From an uncultured Sulfitobacter sp. (GTDB taxonomy: Bacteria > Pseudomonadota > Alphaproteobacteria > Rhodobacterales > Rhodobacteraceae), in the NCBI RefSeq assembly GCF_947499945.1, contig NZ_CANMQD010000001.1, forward strand, positions 496,001-560,000: 64,000 bases of DNA, given 5' to 3'. The position numbers were made by a program, and so were the translations under genes. This document shows positions 38,276 through 48,006 of this stretch, in pieces (position 1 is the stretch's first letter; each line of letters starts with the position of its first letter). The notes under the pieces were generated by a model. That model did not search any database and was not told the origin of the DNA. It saw only the letters and a program-made list of their open reading frames with translations.

Positions 38276-40550
38276 CTTGCAGCAACTCCCAAACCTTATG
38301 CGGCGTGAACGGCATGTCCGCCTGACGCACCCCATGCTCCCATAGCGCGTCCTGCACCGCATTGGATACCGCCGCAAGCGCGCCAACCGTTCCCGCCTCG
38401 CCGCAGCCCTTCATGCCCATGATATTTGCAGTTGAGGGCACAGGCTCACTTGTGAACGAGATGAAAGGGACATCCTGCGCGCGCGGCATGGCATAGTCCA
38501 TGAACGATGCCGTGAGCAGCTGCCCATCCTCGTCATAAACCACCCGCTCCTGCACGGCTTGCCCGATGCCTTGAACAACGCCGCCATGCACTTGCCCCTC
38601 GGCCAGCAACGGATTGATCAGATTACCAAAGTCATCCACGACGGTATAGCGATCCGTGGTCACGATCCCCGTCTCGGGATCAATCACAACTTCGCAGATA
38701 TGCACTCCGTTGGGGAAGCTACGCGCCTCCAACGTGGCCCGCTCATGGTGAGTCAACAGATCGTCACGCCCCTGTGCGCGCGCCATGTCGGCCACTTCCA
38801 GCATTGTCGGCGTCAAGTTAGACCCCTCCGCACGGAACCGCTCGTCGTCAAAGCTAATCTCGGCGGCAGGCACGCCCATCTCATCGGCCAGAAACGCGGT
38901 GAAATCCTCGATCATCTTGCCCACAGTCGCCAGCGTGGCATTGTTCTGCACGGTAACAGAGCGCGATCCACCTGTGCCGCCCCCCGTCGCAATGCGGTCA
39001 CTGTCGCCCTGCACCACCACGATTTTATCGGCTGGTATCCCCGTCTGGTCACTCAGAAACTTGGCGTAAACCGTCTCATGCCCCTGTCCACCCGACTGCG
39101 TCCCAACGAGGATCTCAACCGTACCATCCTCAAGGAAGTTAACCTTCGCCCCCTCGCTCGGATCACCCAGAATACTCTCGATGTAATAGCAGAGCCCCTG
39201 ACCGCGCAGCTGCCCCCGCTTTGCATCCGCCGCCTTGCGCGCGCCAAAACCAGCCGCATCCGCCTCCAAAGCGCCGCGCGTCAACACCTTGTTGAAATCG
39301 CCGACGTCATAGGTCTCGCCCGTACAGGCCGCATAGGGAAACTGCTCCGGCTTGATAAAGTTGATGCGCCGCAATTCCAGCGGATCAACCCCCAGCTCAC
39401 GCGCCGCCCGGTCCATAATCCGCTCCAGCACATAAATTGCCTCGGGCCGCCCCGCGCCACGGTAGGCATCCACCTGCACCGTGTTGGTATAGTAGCCCTC
39501 AACCTGCAGCCAAGTCGTCTGCACATCATAGACGCCCATCAGCACGCGGGAGAAAAGCTGCGTCTGGATAAACTGGCCGAACTGGCTGTTATACGCTCCC
39601 AGATTACACTTGCTGGTCACACGATAAGCGGTAATCTTGTTATCCGCATCAAAAGCCAACTCCGCCAGTGAGGTCAGATCGCGCCCGCCATTGTCCGTCA
39701 GCATCGCCTCGGTCCGCTCGGACATCCAGCGCACAGGTTTGCCCAATACACGGGTCGCATGGCTGATGACAAAATACTCGTGATAGGCCATCCCCTTCAT
39801 CCCGAAGGCACCGCCCGTGTCAGGATTGGTCACCCGCACCGCATCCTCGTCCAGCCCGAACGCATTCACCAAATTCTTCTTATGAACCCAAACGCCCTGC
39901 CCGTTATACGCCACGTGCAGACGCGTCCCGTCCCACTCCGCATAACATCCACGCGGCTCAATGCTGTTCACGATGATCCGGTTGTCTTCAACGTCCAACG
40001 CAACAGTCCGCGCCGCCGCCTCAAACGCAGCTTCCGTCGCCGCCTCATCGCCCATGCCCCAGTCGAATGCACAGTTATCCGCCGCCTCAGCGTGCAACGC
40101 CTCGCCGCCGCGCACCAAATCCATTTTGGCAGGTAGCTCGTCCACCTCGAACATAATCAGCTCAGCGGCATCCCGCGCCTGCTCATAGGTATCGGCAATC
40201 ACCATCGCCACAGGCTCGCCCACAAATCGCACACGATCCCGCGCCAGCATGGGCCGCACAGGCGCCGCTGCACCCGATCCGTCACGGTTCTTCACCACAG
40301 CCCCGGGTATCTCAACCTTCACGCCTGCGGCTTCCAGATCGGCACAGGTCACAACCAAATGCACACCCTCGGCCGCTGACGCCTCACTCACGTCCAGCTC
40401 GGCAATAACACCATGCGCCACAGGAGAGCGGAAAGCAAAAGCATGCAACGCCCCCTCAGGCGAGATATCGTCCACATAGCGCCCCTCGCCGGTCAAAAAG
40501 CGAACATCCTCAACCCGTTTGATCGACTGGCTCTTACCGAATTTTTCCAT
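38253..40550 (-). CDS. CoxL-like molybdenum hydroxylase large subunit, form II
   Basis: 765-residue molybdopterin-binding subunit of the CO dehydrogenase/xanthine dehydrogenase family. The active-site motif AYRGAGR (residues 362-368) marks form II; genuine form I CO dehydrogenases carry AYxCSFR, so CO oxidation should not be assumed. Other landmarks are GEGRYVDDI near the N-terminus, TGGAFGMKG at 245-253, and the C-terminal GMKGCGEAGTVGALAAVSNA. There is no signal peptide. Neither the iron-sulfur (CoxS) nor FAD (CoxM) subunit lies next to it, which is unusual. The DUF2235 gene overlaps its 3' end. Confidence 0.93.
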   Translation of the reverse strand: MEKFGKSQSIKRVEDVRFLTGEGRYVDDISPEGALHAFAFRSPVAHGVIAELDVSEASAAEGVHLVVTCADLEAAGVKVEIPGAVVKNRDGSGAAAPVRPMLARDRVRFVGEPVAMVIADTYEQARDAAELIMFEVDELPAKMDLVRGGEALHAEAADNCAFDWGMGDEAATEAAFEAAARTVALDVEDNRIIVNSIEPRGCYAEWDGTRLHVAYNGQGVWVHKKNLVNAFGLDEDAVRVTNPDTGGAFGMKGMAYHEYFVISHATRVLGKPVRWMSERTEAMLTDNGGRDLTSLAELAFDADNKITAYRVTSKCNLGAYNSQFGQFIQTQLFSRVLMGVYDVQTTWLQVEGYYTNTVQVDAYRGAGRPEAIYVLERIMDRAARELGVDPLELRRINFIKPEQFPYAACTGETYDVGDFNKVLTRGALEADAAGFGARKAADAKRGQLRGQGLCYYIESILGDPSEGAKVNFLEDGTVEILVGTQSGGQGHETVYAKFLSDQTGIPADKIVVVQGDSDRIATGGGTGGSRSVTVQNNATLATVGKMIEDFTAFLADEMGVPAAEISFDDERFRAEGSNLTPTMLEVADMARAQGRDDLLTHHERATLEARSFPNGVHICEVVIDPETGIVTTDRYTVVDDFGNLINPLLAEGQVHGGVVQGIGQAVQERVVYDEDGQLLTASFMDYAMPRAQDVPFISFTSEPVPSTANIMGMKGCGEAGTVGALAAVSNAVQDALWEHGVRQADMPFTPHKVWELLQGEAIAAE

Positions 40551-40626
40551 CTGACGTCTCCTGTTGGCCGCGCAATATAGTTGAGCGGACAGTAGCGTCA
40601 GAGCAGGCGATGTCCAGTGCGCGCAC

Positions 40627-42240
40627 TCAATTCAGACGTGCTGGAAGAGAGCCGTATTCCGTCATAACCGTCAGCTCGACGGGCTGACCGTAGGCTAAGA
40701 CTGTAACATCGCTGTTGCGCGCTACACGGCAAACATTCCGCGCTTCCGCCTCGATGTAATAAGCCTCCATCGCGCCCCCTGTTGGATCTTGGAGCCCGCG
40801 ACTGACCCTTGTCCGTTGCTCCGCCGCCAACACCAAACGGTCCATCCGGATCAACGGGCATAACAGATCAGCATCGCGATCGGTCGTCTGACGTATCTGC
40901 GCCCAGCCCTGCATATCCGATTGCCCGGCCGCTGCACTGTCAAATCGGATCAACTGCCCTGCCTTATTCGCACGCATGTGGTCCAGATACTTGAATCCGT
41001 GCAGCCCGTAGTGCACCGCATTGATGAAATAAGGGTCCGCCGCTGTCAAACCGCCCCCCGCCCCGGATCCCTCGCGCTGCACAATCTGCCCAAGAGCAAG
41101 CCAGTGATCTCCGTTGTAGGGCGCAATAAATACCCGCCGCCTTGCATACTCCAGACGAGTCTGCCCGGGGATATCATCGGCCACGGGTGTCATCGCATAT
41201 CCTGTCTCGGTTCGCTCCGTCCGCATGCTGGTCCGCTCCATCAAATCAAGCGCGCTAGTATTATAGGGATCATGCTCCAACGTGTCGCGTGCCCAAACTT
41301 TTGCACGGTCCAACACCTCGTATTCCATAAGATCAAGACCAAAGCGCAGCGCGATATGCTGGTCGAAATGGTTGGCTTCGGCCACGTCAGTATACCAGTC
41401 TTTGCGCATATAGGCCTGAATTTCCGCCGCCGATTCCGCCGTGTAGGGCGTTGTATTCATGAGTGCCTCATGCGCAAAAGCAGCCGCGTTCGGCACATCG
41501 CCCTGCGCCAGCAACGCCGCCATGCGCACGGGCCAGTCGTCATAAACGCCCACCTGCGACATCATATCAATCATACAGTAGCGCGGAACATCCAATCCTT
41601 CGCTTGGCACCATTGGGGCCAGAACCTCACACAGATATTCCCCGATCTCAGGCGTGCCGCCATATCCCTGCTGCACAAGGGGGAAGGCTTTGGTCAGGGT
41701 ATGGTAATTCGGCCGCGCCTTCATCACCTCCAACAACACGTCAATGGACCGCTGCCTGTCCCCGCCCGTATTGGCCAGCCGGATCACAGTATCGGACGCC
41801 GCCAGCAGATCGCGGTTCCTGTGATACGCCTCCAGCGCCAGTTTGAAGGCCTCGTCGTGCATCTCGTAATGCGCGTTAAATGCGCTTGGATAGGTTTCAC
41901 GCCCCAGCTTGGTGCCCCGCACCACCCATCCCAAGTGATACAGCACCACAGCATGCGCCGTTTGCGCATGCGCAGAGGTCGGCATCGCCTCCAGCCACGC
42001 AGCGGTAAGGGATCGCACAACAGGGTGCGTGGTCTCGAAAACCTCATAAGGCATGCGGGCATTGCGGGGCGTCACATCCCCCGCAAGATAGCTTTCCTGA
42101 TGTCGGACCAGCGCTGCCTCGACGGCCGATATATCGCCCGCCATCACCAAACCGCGCAACGCTTCCACGGTCACGGGCTGCGCCTGGGCAGTATTCGTGC
42201 CCATAACCACCATCACCAATCCTGCAATCCATGCACGCAT
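40627..42240 (-). CDS. Secreted DUF4034-type protein
   Basis: 537-residue protein with a Sec signal peptide ([20 protein letters not shown]). The body is mostly helical, with TPR-like pairs such as [20 protein letters not shown] and [22 protein letters not shown]4034-like region occupies the first half, and there are few cysteines. It is divergent from valS and lies 76 bases upstream of the CoxL-like gene on the same strand, so a shared transcript is possible. Function unknown; scaffold or binding roles are guesses from the helical repeats. Confidence 0.7.
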   Translation of the reverse strand: MRAWIAGLVMVVMGTNTAQAQPVTVEALRGLVMAGDISAVEAALVRHQESYLAGDVTPRNARMPYEVFETTHPVVRSLTAAWLEAMPTSAHAQTAHAVVLYHLGWVVRGTKLGRETYPSAFNAHYEMHDEAFKLALEAYHRNRDLLAASDTVIRLANTGGDRQRSIDVLLEVMKARPNYHTLTKAFPLVQQGYGGTPEIGEYLCEVLAPMVPSEGLDVPRYCMIDMMSQVGVYDDWPVRMAALLAQGDVPNAAAFAHEALMNTTPYTAESAAEIQAYMRKDWYTDVAEANHFDQHIALRFGLDLMEYEVLDRAKVWARDTLEHDPYNTSALDLMERTSMRTERTETGYAMTPVADDIPGQTRLEYARRRVFIAPYNGDHWLALGQIVQREGSGAGGGLTAADPYFINAVHYGLHGFKYLDHMRANKAGQLIRFDSAAAGQSDMQGWAQIRQTTDRDADLLCPLIRMDRLVLAAEQRTRVSRGLQDPTGGAMEAYYIEAEARNVCRVARNSDVTVLAYGQPVELTVMTEYGSLPARLN

Positions 42241-42390
42241 TCTACGTCTCCTCCAATATTTCCCTCATACAGCAGCCAGAATCTGACCAAATTGCGGAGC
42301 CTCAAAGGCAATATCCCAACGCACAGCCCTTCCCCTCTGACGCGTCACAGGCTACATCAGCCTCAAATCCACACCGACGGGAGCCGTATC

Positions 42391-45300
42391 ATGGCACTGG
42401 ACAAAAAATTCGACGCGGCCGAAGCCGAGACCCGCATTTACGCCGCTTGGGAGCAATCAGGCGCGTTCAAAGCAGGGGCAAACGCCTCCCGCGACGAGAC
42501 ATATTGCGTCATGATCCCGCCTCCCAATGTCAACGGCTCCCTGCACGTGGGCCACGCGTTCAACCATGTCCTTCAGGATATCCTCGTGCGCTGGCACCGT
42601 ATGCGCGGCTTCGACACGCTCTGGCAGCCGGGTCAGGACCACGCGGGCATCGCCCTGCAACTTGCTGTGGAAAACAAACTCGCCGAGAGCCAGATCAAAC
42701 GCACTGATCTCACCCGCGAGCAGTTTTTAGACCACGCATGGGCGTACAAAGAAGAAACAGCGGGCACGATCATCGGCCAGATGAAACGATTGGGCAATTC
42801 CTGCGACTGGTCGCGCAACGCTTTCACCATGTCGGGCGCTCCGGGTGATACCCGCGTGGGTCACGAGAACTCACCGAACTTCCATGACGCGGTGATCAAA
42901 GTCTTTGTGCAGATGTACAACGACGGCAAAATCTACCGCGGCAAACGCCTCGTGAACTGGGACCCGCGGTTCGAGACTGCGATATCCGATCTCGAAGTGG
43001 AAAACACCGAAGTCCCCGGTCACATGTGGCACTTCAAATACCCGCTCGCAGGCGGAGCCACATATGAGTACGTTGAAAAGGACGAGGACGGAAACGAGAC
43101 ACTGCGCGAGACCCGCGACTACATCTCTATTGCCACAACCCGACCCGAAACCATGCTTGGCGATGGCGCAGTCGCTGTTCACCCGACAGATGAACGTTAC
43201 GCCCCAATTATCGGGAAACTTTGTGAAATTCCTGTTGGACCGAAAGAGTACCGCCGCCTGATCCCGATCATCACTGACGAATATCCTGACAAGGATTTCG
43301 GCTCTGGCGCGGTGAAAATCACGGGCGCGCATGACTTCAACGACTACCAAGTGGCCAAGCGGAACAATATCCCGCTCTATAACTTGATGGATACCAAAGC
43401 CGCCATGCGCAGCGATGGCCTCAGCTATGCCGAGAGCGCGGACAAGGCTCGCACTTTCGCCGAAGCCATGATCGCCCTGATGGAAGACGCAAAATCCCGC
43501 TTCCACTCCCCCACCGATCACCCGATGCCAGACGTGACCGAGATTAACCTCGTCCCCGATGACTACCGTGGCCTTGATCGGTTCGAAGCGCGTAAAAAGA
43601 TTGTAGCCGACATCACGGCAGAGGGCCTCGCCGTCATGCATGAGGTAACCCGCACCGTAAAAGACGAAGACGGCAACACATCCGAAGTCACGGAATCCGT
43701 TGCATACGTTGAATCCAAACCCATCATGCAGCCCTTCGGCGACCGCTCAAAAGTCGTGATCGAGCCGCTGCTGACCGACCAGTGGTTCGTGGACACTGAC
43801 CAGATCGTAGGCCCCGCCCTCGACGCTGTGCGCAATGGCGACGTCAAAATTATGCCCGAAAGCGGCGAGAAAGTGTACTACAACTGGCTCGACAACATCG
43901 AACCATGGTGCATCTCGCGCCAACTCTGGTGGGGGCATCAGATCCCAGTTTGGTTCGATGGCGAAGGCAACGAATATTGCGCATCTTCATGGCAAGAAGC
44001 CTACGTTATCGCATCAGCAAAATTCCAAGAGTTAGGCGGGTCAGCCAAAGATGATCCGTTTCCGAAATGGGTAACAGCCGATGGAAATGAACCTAAAGAT
44101 GGGCCGCTCACACGCGACCCCGACGTCCTGGACACATGGTTCTCCTCCGGCCTCTGGCCCATCGGCACCCTCGGTTGGCCCGAGGAGACGCCCGAGCTCC
44201 AAAAGTACTTCCCCACCTCCGATCTGATCACAGGTCAGGATATCCTATTCTTCTGGGTCGCCCGCATGATGATGATGCAGCTCGACACTGTGGGCAAAAT
44301 TCCGTTCGACACCGTCTACCTCCACGGCCTCGTCCGCGATGCCAAGGGTAAGAAGATGTCGAAATCCGTGGGCAACGTCATCGACCCGCTGGAAATCATC
44401 GACGAGTATGGCGCCGACGCCCTGCGCTTTACCAACGCCGCCATGGCGTCGCTCGGCGGCGCACTCAAACTCGATGCGCAGCGCATTGCAGGCTACCGCA
44501 ATTTCGGCACCAAAGTCTGGAACGCCCATAAATTCGCCGAAATGAACGGCGTCTTTGACACCGAGAAGACGCTTGCAGGGGCTGTACCCGTAGCGCCCCG
44601 TGCCACACTCAATAAATGGATCATCGGCGAGACGGCACGCGTGCGGATGGAAGTCGACGCAGCGCTCGACACCTACCGCTTCAACGACGCCGCCAGCGCA
44701 CTCTACGCATTTGTCTGGGGCAAGGTTTGCGACTGGTACGTAGAGTTGTCCAAGCCGCTGTTGCAAGACGATGACGGAAAAGGCGATCTGGCAAAAGAGA
44801 CACGCGAAACTATGGCTTGGGTACTGGATCAATGCCTGATCCTGCTGCATCCCATCATGCCCTTCATCACAGAAGAGCTCTGGGGCCAAACCGCCGAACG
44901 CGAAAAACACCTCGTCCACGCCGACTGGCCCACCTACACCACGGCGGACCTGCTGGACGAGGCCGCCGACCGCGAGCTGAACTGGGTCATCACCCTGATC
45001 GAAAACATCCGCTCCGCCCGCGCTCAAATGCACGTCCCAGCGGGCCTCAAGGTGCCCATGATTGTTACTGATATGGACGATGCTGCACAAGCTGCATGGG
45101 ACAACAATGAGGCGATGATCAAACGCCTTGCACGTGTTGAAGCACTTGATAAAAAAGAGCAGTTTCCAAAAGGAACAGTTGCCATCCCCGCCGCAGGTGC
45201 CACCTTTGGCCTGCCCTTGGAAGGGATCATCGACATCGCCGAAGAAAAGGCGCGTTTGCAAAAATCCCTCGACAAACTGGGCAAGGAAATAGGCGGCCTT

Positions 45301-45441
45301 AAAGGGCGTCTCAACAACCCCAAATTCGCCGCCTCCGCCCCGCCGGAAGTCGTCGCCGAAGCTCAAGGAAACCTTGCCGCGCGACAAGAAGAAGCCGATC
45401 AGCTTCAGGCGGCAATGGATCGCTTGGCCGAAATCGGATAA
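42391..45441 (+). CDS. valS: Valyl-tRNA synthetase
   Basis: 1016-residue class I synthetase. HIGH appears as HVGH in [20 protein letters not shown] (about residue 52). The editing domain (CP1) lies near 240-420 and includes [22 protein letters not shown] is intact in [10 protein letters not shown]. The C-terminal coiled-coil arm ([19 protein letters not shown]) is present. The start at 42391 has GGGAG upstream; the much longer open frame 5' of it is antisense to the DUF4034 gene and not coding. Confidence 0.98.
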   Translation: MALDKKFDAAEAETRIYAAWEQSGAFKAGANASRDETYCVMIPPPNVNGSLHVGHAFNHVLQDILVRWHRMRGFDTLWQPGQDHAGIALQLAVENKLAESQIKRTDLTREQFLDHAWAYKEETAGTIIGQMKRLGNSCDWSRNAFTMSGAPGDTRVGHENSPNFHDAVIKVFVQMYNDGKIYRGKRLVNWDPRFETAISDLEVENTEVPGHMWHFKYPLAGGATYEYVEKDEDGNETLRETRDYISIATTRPETMLGDGAVAVHPTDERYAPIIGKLCEIPVGPKEYRRLIPIITDEYPDKDFGSGAVKITGAHDFNDYQVAKRNNIPLYNLMDTKAAMRSDGLSYAESADKARTFAEAMIALMEDAKSRFHSPTDHPMPDVTEINLVPDDYRGLDRFEARKKIVADITAEGLAVMHEVTRTVKDEDGNTSEVTESVAYVESKPIMQPFGDRSKVVIEPLLTDQWFVDTDQIVGPALDAVRNGDVKIMPESGEKVYYNWLDNIEPWCISRQLWWGHQIPVWFDGEGNEYCASSWQEAYVIASAKFQELGGSAKDDPFPKWVTADGNEPKDGPLTRDPDVLDTWFSSGLWPIGTLGWPEETPELQKYFPTSDLITGQDILFFWVARMMMMQLDTVGKIPFDTVYLHGLVRDAKGKKMSKSVGNVIDPLEIIDEYGADALRFTNAAMASLGGALKLDAQRIAGYRNFGTKVWNAHKFAEMNGVFDTEKTLAGAVPVAPRATLNKWIIGETARVRMEVDAALDTYRFNDAASALYAFVWGKVCDWYVELSKPLLQDDDGKGDLAKETRETMAWVLDQCLILLHPIMPFITEELWGQTAEREKHLVHADWPTYTTADLLDEAADRELNWVITLIENIRSARAQMHVPAGLKVPMIVTDMDDAAQAAWDNNEAMIKRLARVEALDKKEQFPKGTVAIPAAGATFGLPLEGIIDIAEEKARLQKSLDKLGKEIGGLKGRLNNPKFAASAPPEVVAEAQGNLAARQEEADQLQAAMDRLAEIG

Positions 45442-45454
45442 CCAACACAGAAAA

Positions 45455-45480
45455 GGGCGCGGATCAAGATACCCGCGCCC
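45455..45480 (+). terminator. Terminator after valS
   Basis: Eight-bp stem GGGCGCGG/CCGCGCCC with a 10-base loop, 13 bases after the valS stop. It is in the convergent gap with the crotonase gene and may serve both. Confidence 0.7.
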
Positions 45481-45541
45481 CCGCTTCTCTAGTTTTTCAA
45501 TAAACCCAATCCCGTAAGAACAACCAAGTTCTCCGCAGCAG

Positions 45542-46330
45542 TTACTTAAAAACCGCCGCCCGCTTCCCGAATGCCGCTGCCACAACTTCCATTTGATGTG
45601 GCTTGCCCATCAGGTCCACCTGCTCGCGCGATTCAGCATCCAGCACCGCCACCGCATTCTGTGTCTCCGCCACGCCAATCAGACGTTTGGCCGCACGGAT
45701 CGCCGAAGGGCTTTTTCCTGCAATTGTCTCGGCCAGCGCCTGCGCCGCAGCCAGCGGATCATCGGCAATCTCGGTCAACAGCCCCCAGCGCTCCGCCTGC
45801 TCAGCCCCCACGGGCTCAGCCGTATAGGTCATGCGGCGCATCACGTCCGAGCGGACCAAGCGGGGCAGCAGAACCATTCCACCCATATCAGGTACGATGC
45901 CCCACTTCATTTCCATCACGGCAAACTTTGCATCCGGCGAGGCAATTCGAATATCCGCGCCCAGCGCAAGCTGGATACCCGCACCAAAACATACCCCATG
46001 CACCGCCGCGATCACCGGAATATCCATCCGCGACCAGACCATTGCAAACTCCTGCCATTGGTTCGTCGTGCCACCCCCGTGCGTGCGCGGCATCAGCAAT
46101 TCGGCGGGGTCTTTTCCAATCATCCCCGACAGCCCAGAGATGTCAATTCCTGCACAGAACGCCTTGCCCTCGCCAGAGACGATAACCGCCCGCGCATCTG
46201 AGGCGGCAACTTCGTTGCCTGCGTCAATCACCGCCGTGATCATGTCCTGATCCACCGCATTCATCTTGTCAGCGCGGGTCAGGCGTACATGGGCGATGTG
46301 GTTTTCATAGGTGACTGAGACGCGGGACAT
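45542..46330 (-). CDS. Enoyl-CoA hydratase/isomerase family protein (crotonase)
   Basis: 262-residue crotonase-fold protein. The oxyanion hole comes from GKAFCAGIDISGL and HGVCFGAGIQLALGADIRIA, and the catalytic region has KWGIVPDMGGMVLLPRLV. It lacks one of the paired Glu residues typical of true enoyl-CoA hydratases at the second position (Asp in PDMGG), so isomerase or other crotonase chemistry is possible. The ATG at 46330 (GGAAAG upstream) is chosen; 25 upstream codons are not conserved in character. The 55-residue Tat peptide gene lies just upstream on the same strand. Confidence 0.9.
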   Translation of the reverse strand: MSRVSVTYENHIAHVRLTRADKMNAVDQDMITAVIDAGNEVAASDARAVIVSGEGKAFCAGIDISGLSGMIGKDPAELLMPRTHGGGTTNQWQEFAMVWSRMDIPVIAAVHGVCFGAGIQLALGADIRIASPDAKFAVMEMKWGIVPDMGGMVLLPRLVRSDVMRRMTYTAEPVGAEQAERWGLLTEIADDPLAAAQALAETIAGKSPSAIRAAKRLIGVAETQNAVAVLDAESREQVDLMGKPHQMEVVAAAFGKRAAVFK

Positions 46331-46405
46331 TAGCTTTCCTCCAGTGATGCTTTGCTCGCACCACAGCAGAACACCCCCGAACGCACCAGCAAAACGTGGC
46401 GGCAC

Positions 46406-46573
46406 TTACATCGGGACAAGCCGCTCTACCGCACGCATCATGCCGAGACCCTTGTCATAAGCAAGCGTGAGGATTCGCCGCATCTGGGGCTTTGCCACTG
46501 TAACGCCGACACCGCGCAGCGCACCTGCGGCAGCTGCCGTTCCGATAAACCCGCGTCTTGTAAGTTTGGCCAT
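46406..46573 (-). CDS. 55-residue Tat-signal micro-protein
   Basis: Short gene starting at 46573 with GGGAGG 6 bases upstream. The product begins MAKLTRRGFIGTAAAAGALR: an LTRRGF twin-arginine motif followed by an alanine-rich h-region. The mature part is only about 30 residues, with KPQMRRILTLAYDKGLGMMR and an amphipathic basic character. No domain is known. It lies upstream of the crotonase gene on the same strand and is divergent from the HisC-like gene. It may be a genuine small exported peptide or the relic of a larger Tat substrate. Confidence 0.6.
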   Translation of the reverse strand: MAKLTRRGFIGTAAAAGALRGVGVTVAKPQMRRILTLAYDKGLGMMRAVERLVPM

Positions 46574-46671
46574 GATCCGCCTCCCGTTTTTGCGATCCAT
46601 TCTCAAATAGATATGGACATCACGATTTACAAGGCTTGCCCTCGCCACAGCCTCCGCATTAACTGCATTCC

Positions 46672-47775
46672 ATGACACACACACGCCTCACCCCGCTTGC
46701 ACAATCCCTTCCCGCGTCTGTCCCGTTTGTGGGGCCCGAAACCCAAGAACGCGCACGCGGCGCTGCCTTTGACGCGAGGCTTGGCGCGAACGAGAGCGCC
46801 TTTGGCCCCTCGCCCCGCGCGATCAGCGCCATGGCCGAGACACCCCAATGGATGTATGGTGATCCGGAGAGTTTTGATCTGCGCACAGCCCTTGCTGCGC
46901 ACCACGGCTGTACGCCTGCGCATATCATGGTCGGCGAAGGGATAGACGGGCTGCTCGGTTATCTTGTGCGGTTGTTTGTGGAGGCTGGCGATGCTGTCGT
47001 GACTTCCGCAGGTGCCTATCCAACGTTTAACTACCACGTCGCAGGGTTCGGCGGCACACTACACACTGTACCTTATGTGAACGACCATGAAGACCCCATA
47101 AGCCTATTCGCAAAAGCGGCGGAAGTGGATGCAAAGCTGGTCTATCTCGCCAACCCCGACAACCCGATGGGCAGTCATCATCGCGGTGCGGATATCGTGA
47201 AAGCAATGAAGGCACTTCCAACGGGCACTTTGTTGGTGCTGGATGAGGCTTATGTGGAATGCGCCCCCGAAGGCACCGCGCTCCCTCTACCCGCAGATGA
47301 CCCTCGCGTGATCCGTATGCGCACGTTTTCAAAAGCTTACGGCCTTGCAGGCGCGCGGGTCGGCTATGCCATCGGCCATCCCGACCTAATCGAAGCGTTT
47401 CACAAAGTGCGCAACCATTTCGGCATGAACCGCGCCGCCCAAGCGGGAGCATTGGCGGCGCTTAAGGACCACGGTTATCTTGCAGAGGTCCAGCAGCAGA
47501 TCGCCGGAGCCCGCGACCGCATCACACAAATTGCGCTACAAAACGGCCTCATGCCTCTGCCAAGTGCAACCAATTTTGTCACCATTGATTGCGGCAAAGA
47601 CGCGGATTTTGCCAAGGCGGTCCTCGACGGGTTGATCGCACGCGGCATCTTTGTGCGCATGCCCTTTGTTGCCCCGCAAAACCGCTGCATCCGCGTCAGT
47701 TGTGGCACAGGCCCGATGCTCGACGCTTTTGCCGCTGCCCTGCCTGCCGCCCTCAAGGACGCAGAAAAAAGCTGA
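46672..47775 (+). CDS. PLP-dependent aminotransferase, HisC-like
   Basis: 367-residue fold-type I aminotransferase of the histidinol-phosphate aminotransferase group. The PLP lysine is Lys221 in RTFSKAYGLAGARVGY. Asp191 in VLDEAYVEC and Asn163 in LANPDNPMG contact the cofactor, and the C-terminal Arg is in RCIRVSCGTG. HisC-like paralogues act on several amino and keto acids, and no his genes are nearby, so I leave it unnamed. It is followed by a small membrane protein gene on the same strand. Confidence 0.88.
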   Translation: MTHTRLTPLAQSLPASVPFVGPETQERARGAAFDARLGANESAFGPSPRAISAMAETPQWMYGDPESFDLRTALAAHHGCTPAHIMVGEGIDGLLGYLVRLFVEAGDAVVTSAGAYPTFNYHVAGFGGTLHTVPYVNDHEDPISLFAKAAEVDAKLVYLANPDNPMGSHHRGADIVKAMKALPTGTLLVLDEAYVECAPEGTALPLPADDPRVIRMRTFSKAYGLAGARVGYAIGHPDLIEAFHKVRNHFGMNRAAQAGALAALKDHGYLAEVQQQIAGARDRITQIALQNGLMPLPSATNFVTIDCGKDADFAKAVLDGLIARGIFVRMPFVAPQNRCIRVSCGTGPMLDAFAAALPAALKDAEKS

Positions 47776-47829
47776 CGTTAAGGAATTACGCGCTACTCTG
47801 ACATCCATGCGACACTGATGAGGCCAGAC

Positions 47830-48006
47830 ATGCGGAACAAGCCAGGCAGCGCGCCCAACTTCACCAACGCAGCCGTTGTGATGTTCGGCGTGAACATTAC
47901 GTGGATATTTGTGACGATCTGGGCCGTATGGGGACTAATTGCTGTTGCCGCAGCAGGTTGGGCTGTTCACCACATCATCAACTTTATCGACAAGCGGCGC
48001 GGATAG
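47830..48006 (+). CDS. Small single/double-span membrane protein
   Basis: 58-residue protein with two hydrophobic stretches, NAAVVMFGVNITWIFVTIWA and WGLIAVAAAGWAVHHIINFI, and basic ends. The ATG at 47830 has GAGG 6 bases upstream and is preferred over 47818. Its last 72 bases overlap, on the opposite strand, the 3' end of the serine-glyoxylate aminotransferase gene. Similar small proteins seem to occur beside HisC-like genes in Roseobacters (memory, not verified). Function unknown. Confidence 0.65.
   Translation: MRNKPGSAPNFTNAAVVMFGVNITWIFVTIWAVWGLIAVAAAGWAVHHIINFIDKRRG

Noticed and set aside
38253..38386. The longer DUF2235 start (41 codons or so upstream) inside the CoxL-like gene.
   Set aside because: Those codons are Arg/Cys-rich shadow sequence of the CoxL-like gene; the GTG at 38275 is the latest start that still keeps the LVILDGT strand.
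38253..40550. Carbon monoxide dehydrogenase (coxL).
   Set aside because: The active-site loop is AYRGAGR (form II), not the AYxCSFR of form I, and the other subunits are missing.
40921..42390. A 490-codon in-frame extension upstream of valS.
   Set aside because: It is antisense to the well-formed DUF4034 gene, is rich in His, Arg and Pro as expected of a shadow frame, and valS has a good RBS at its own ATG.
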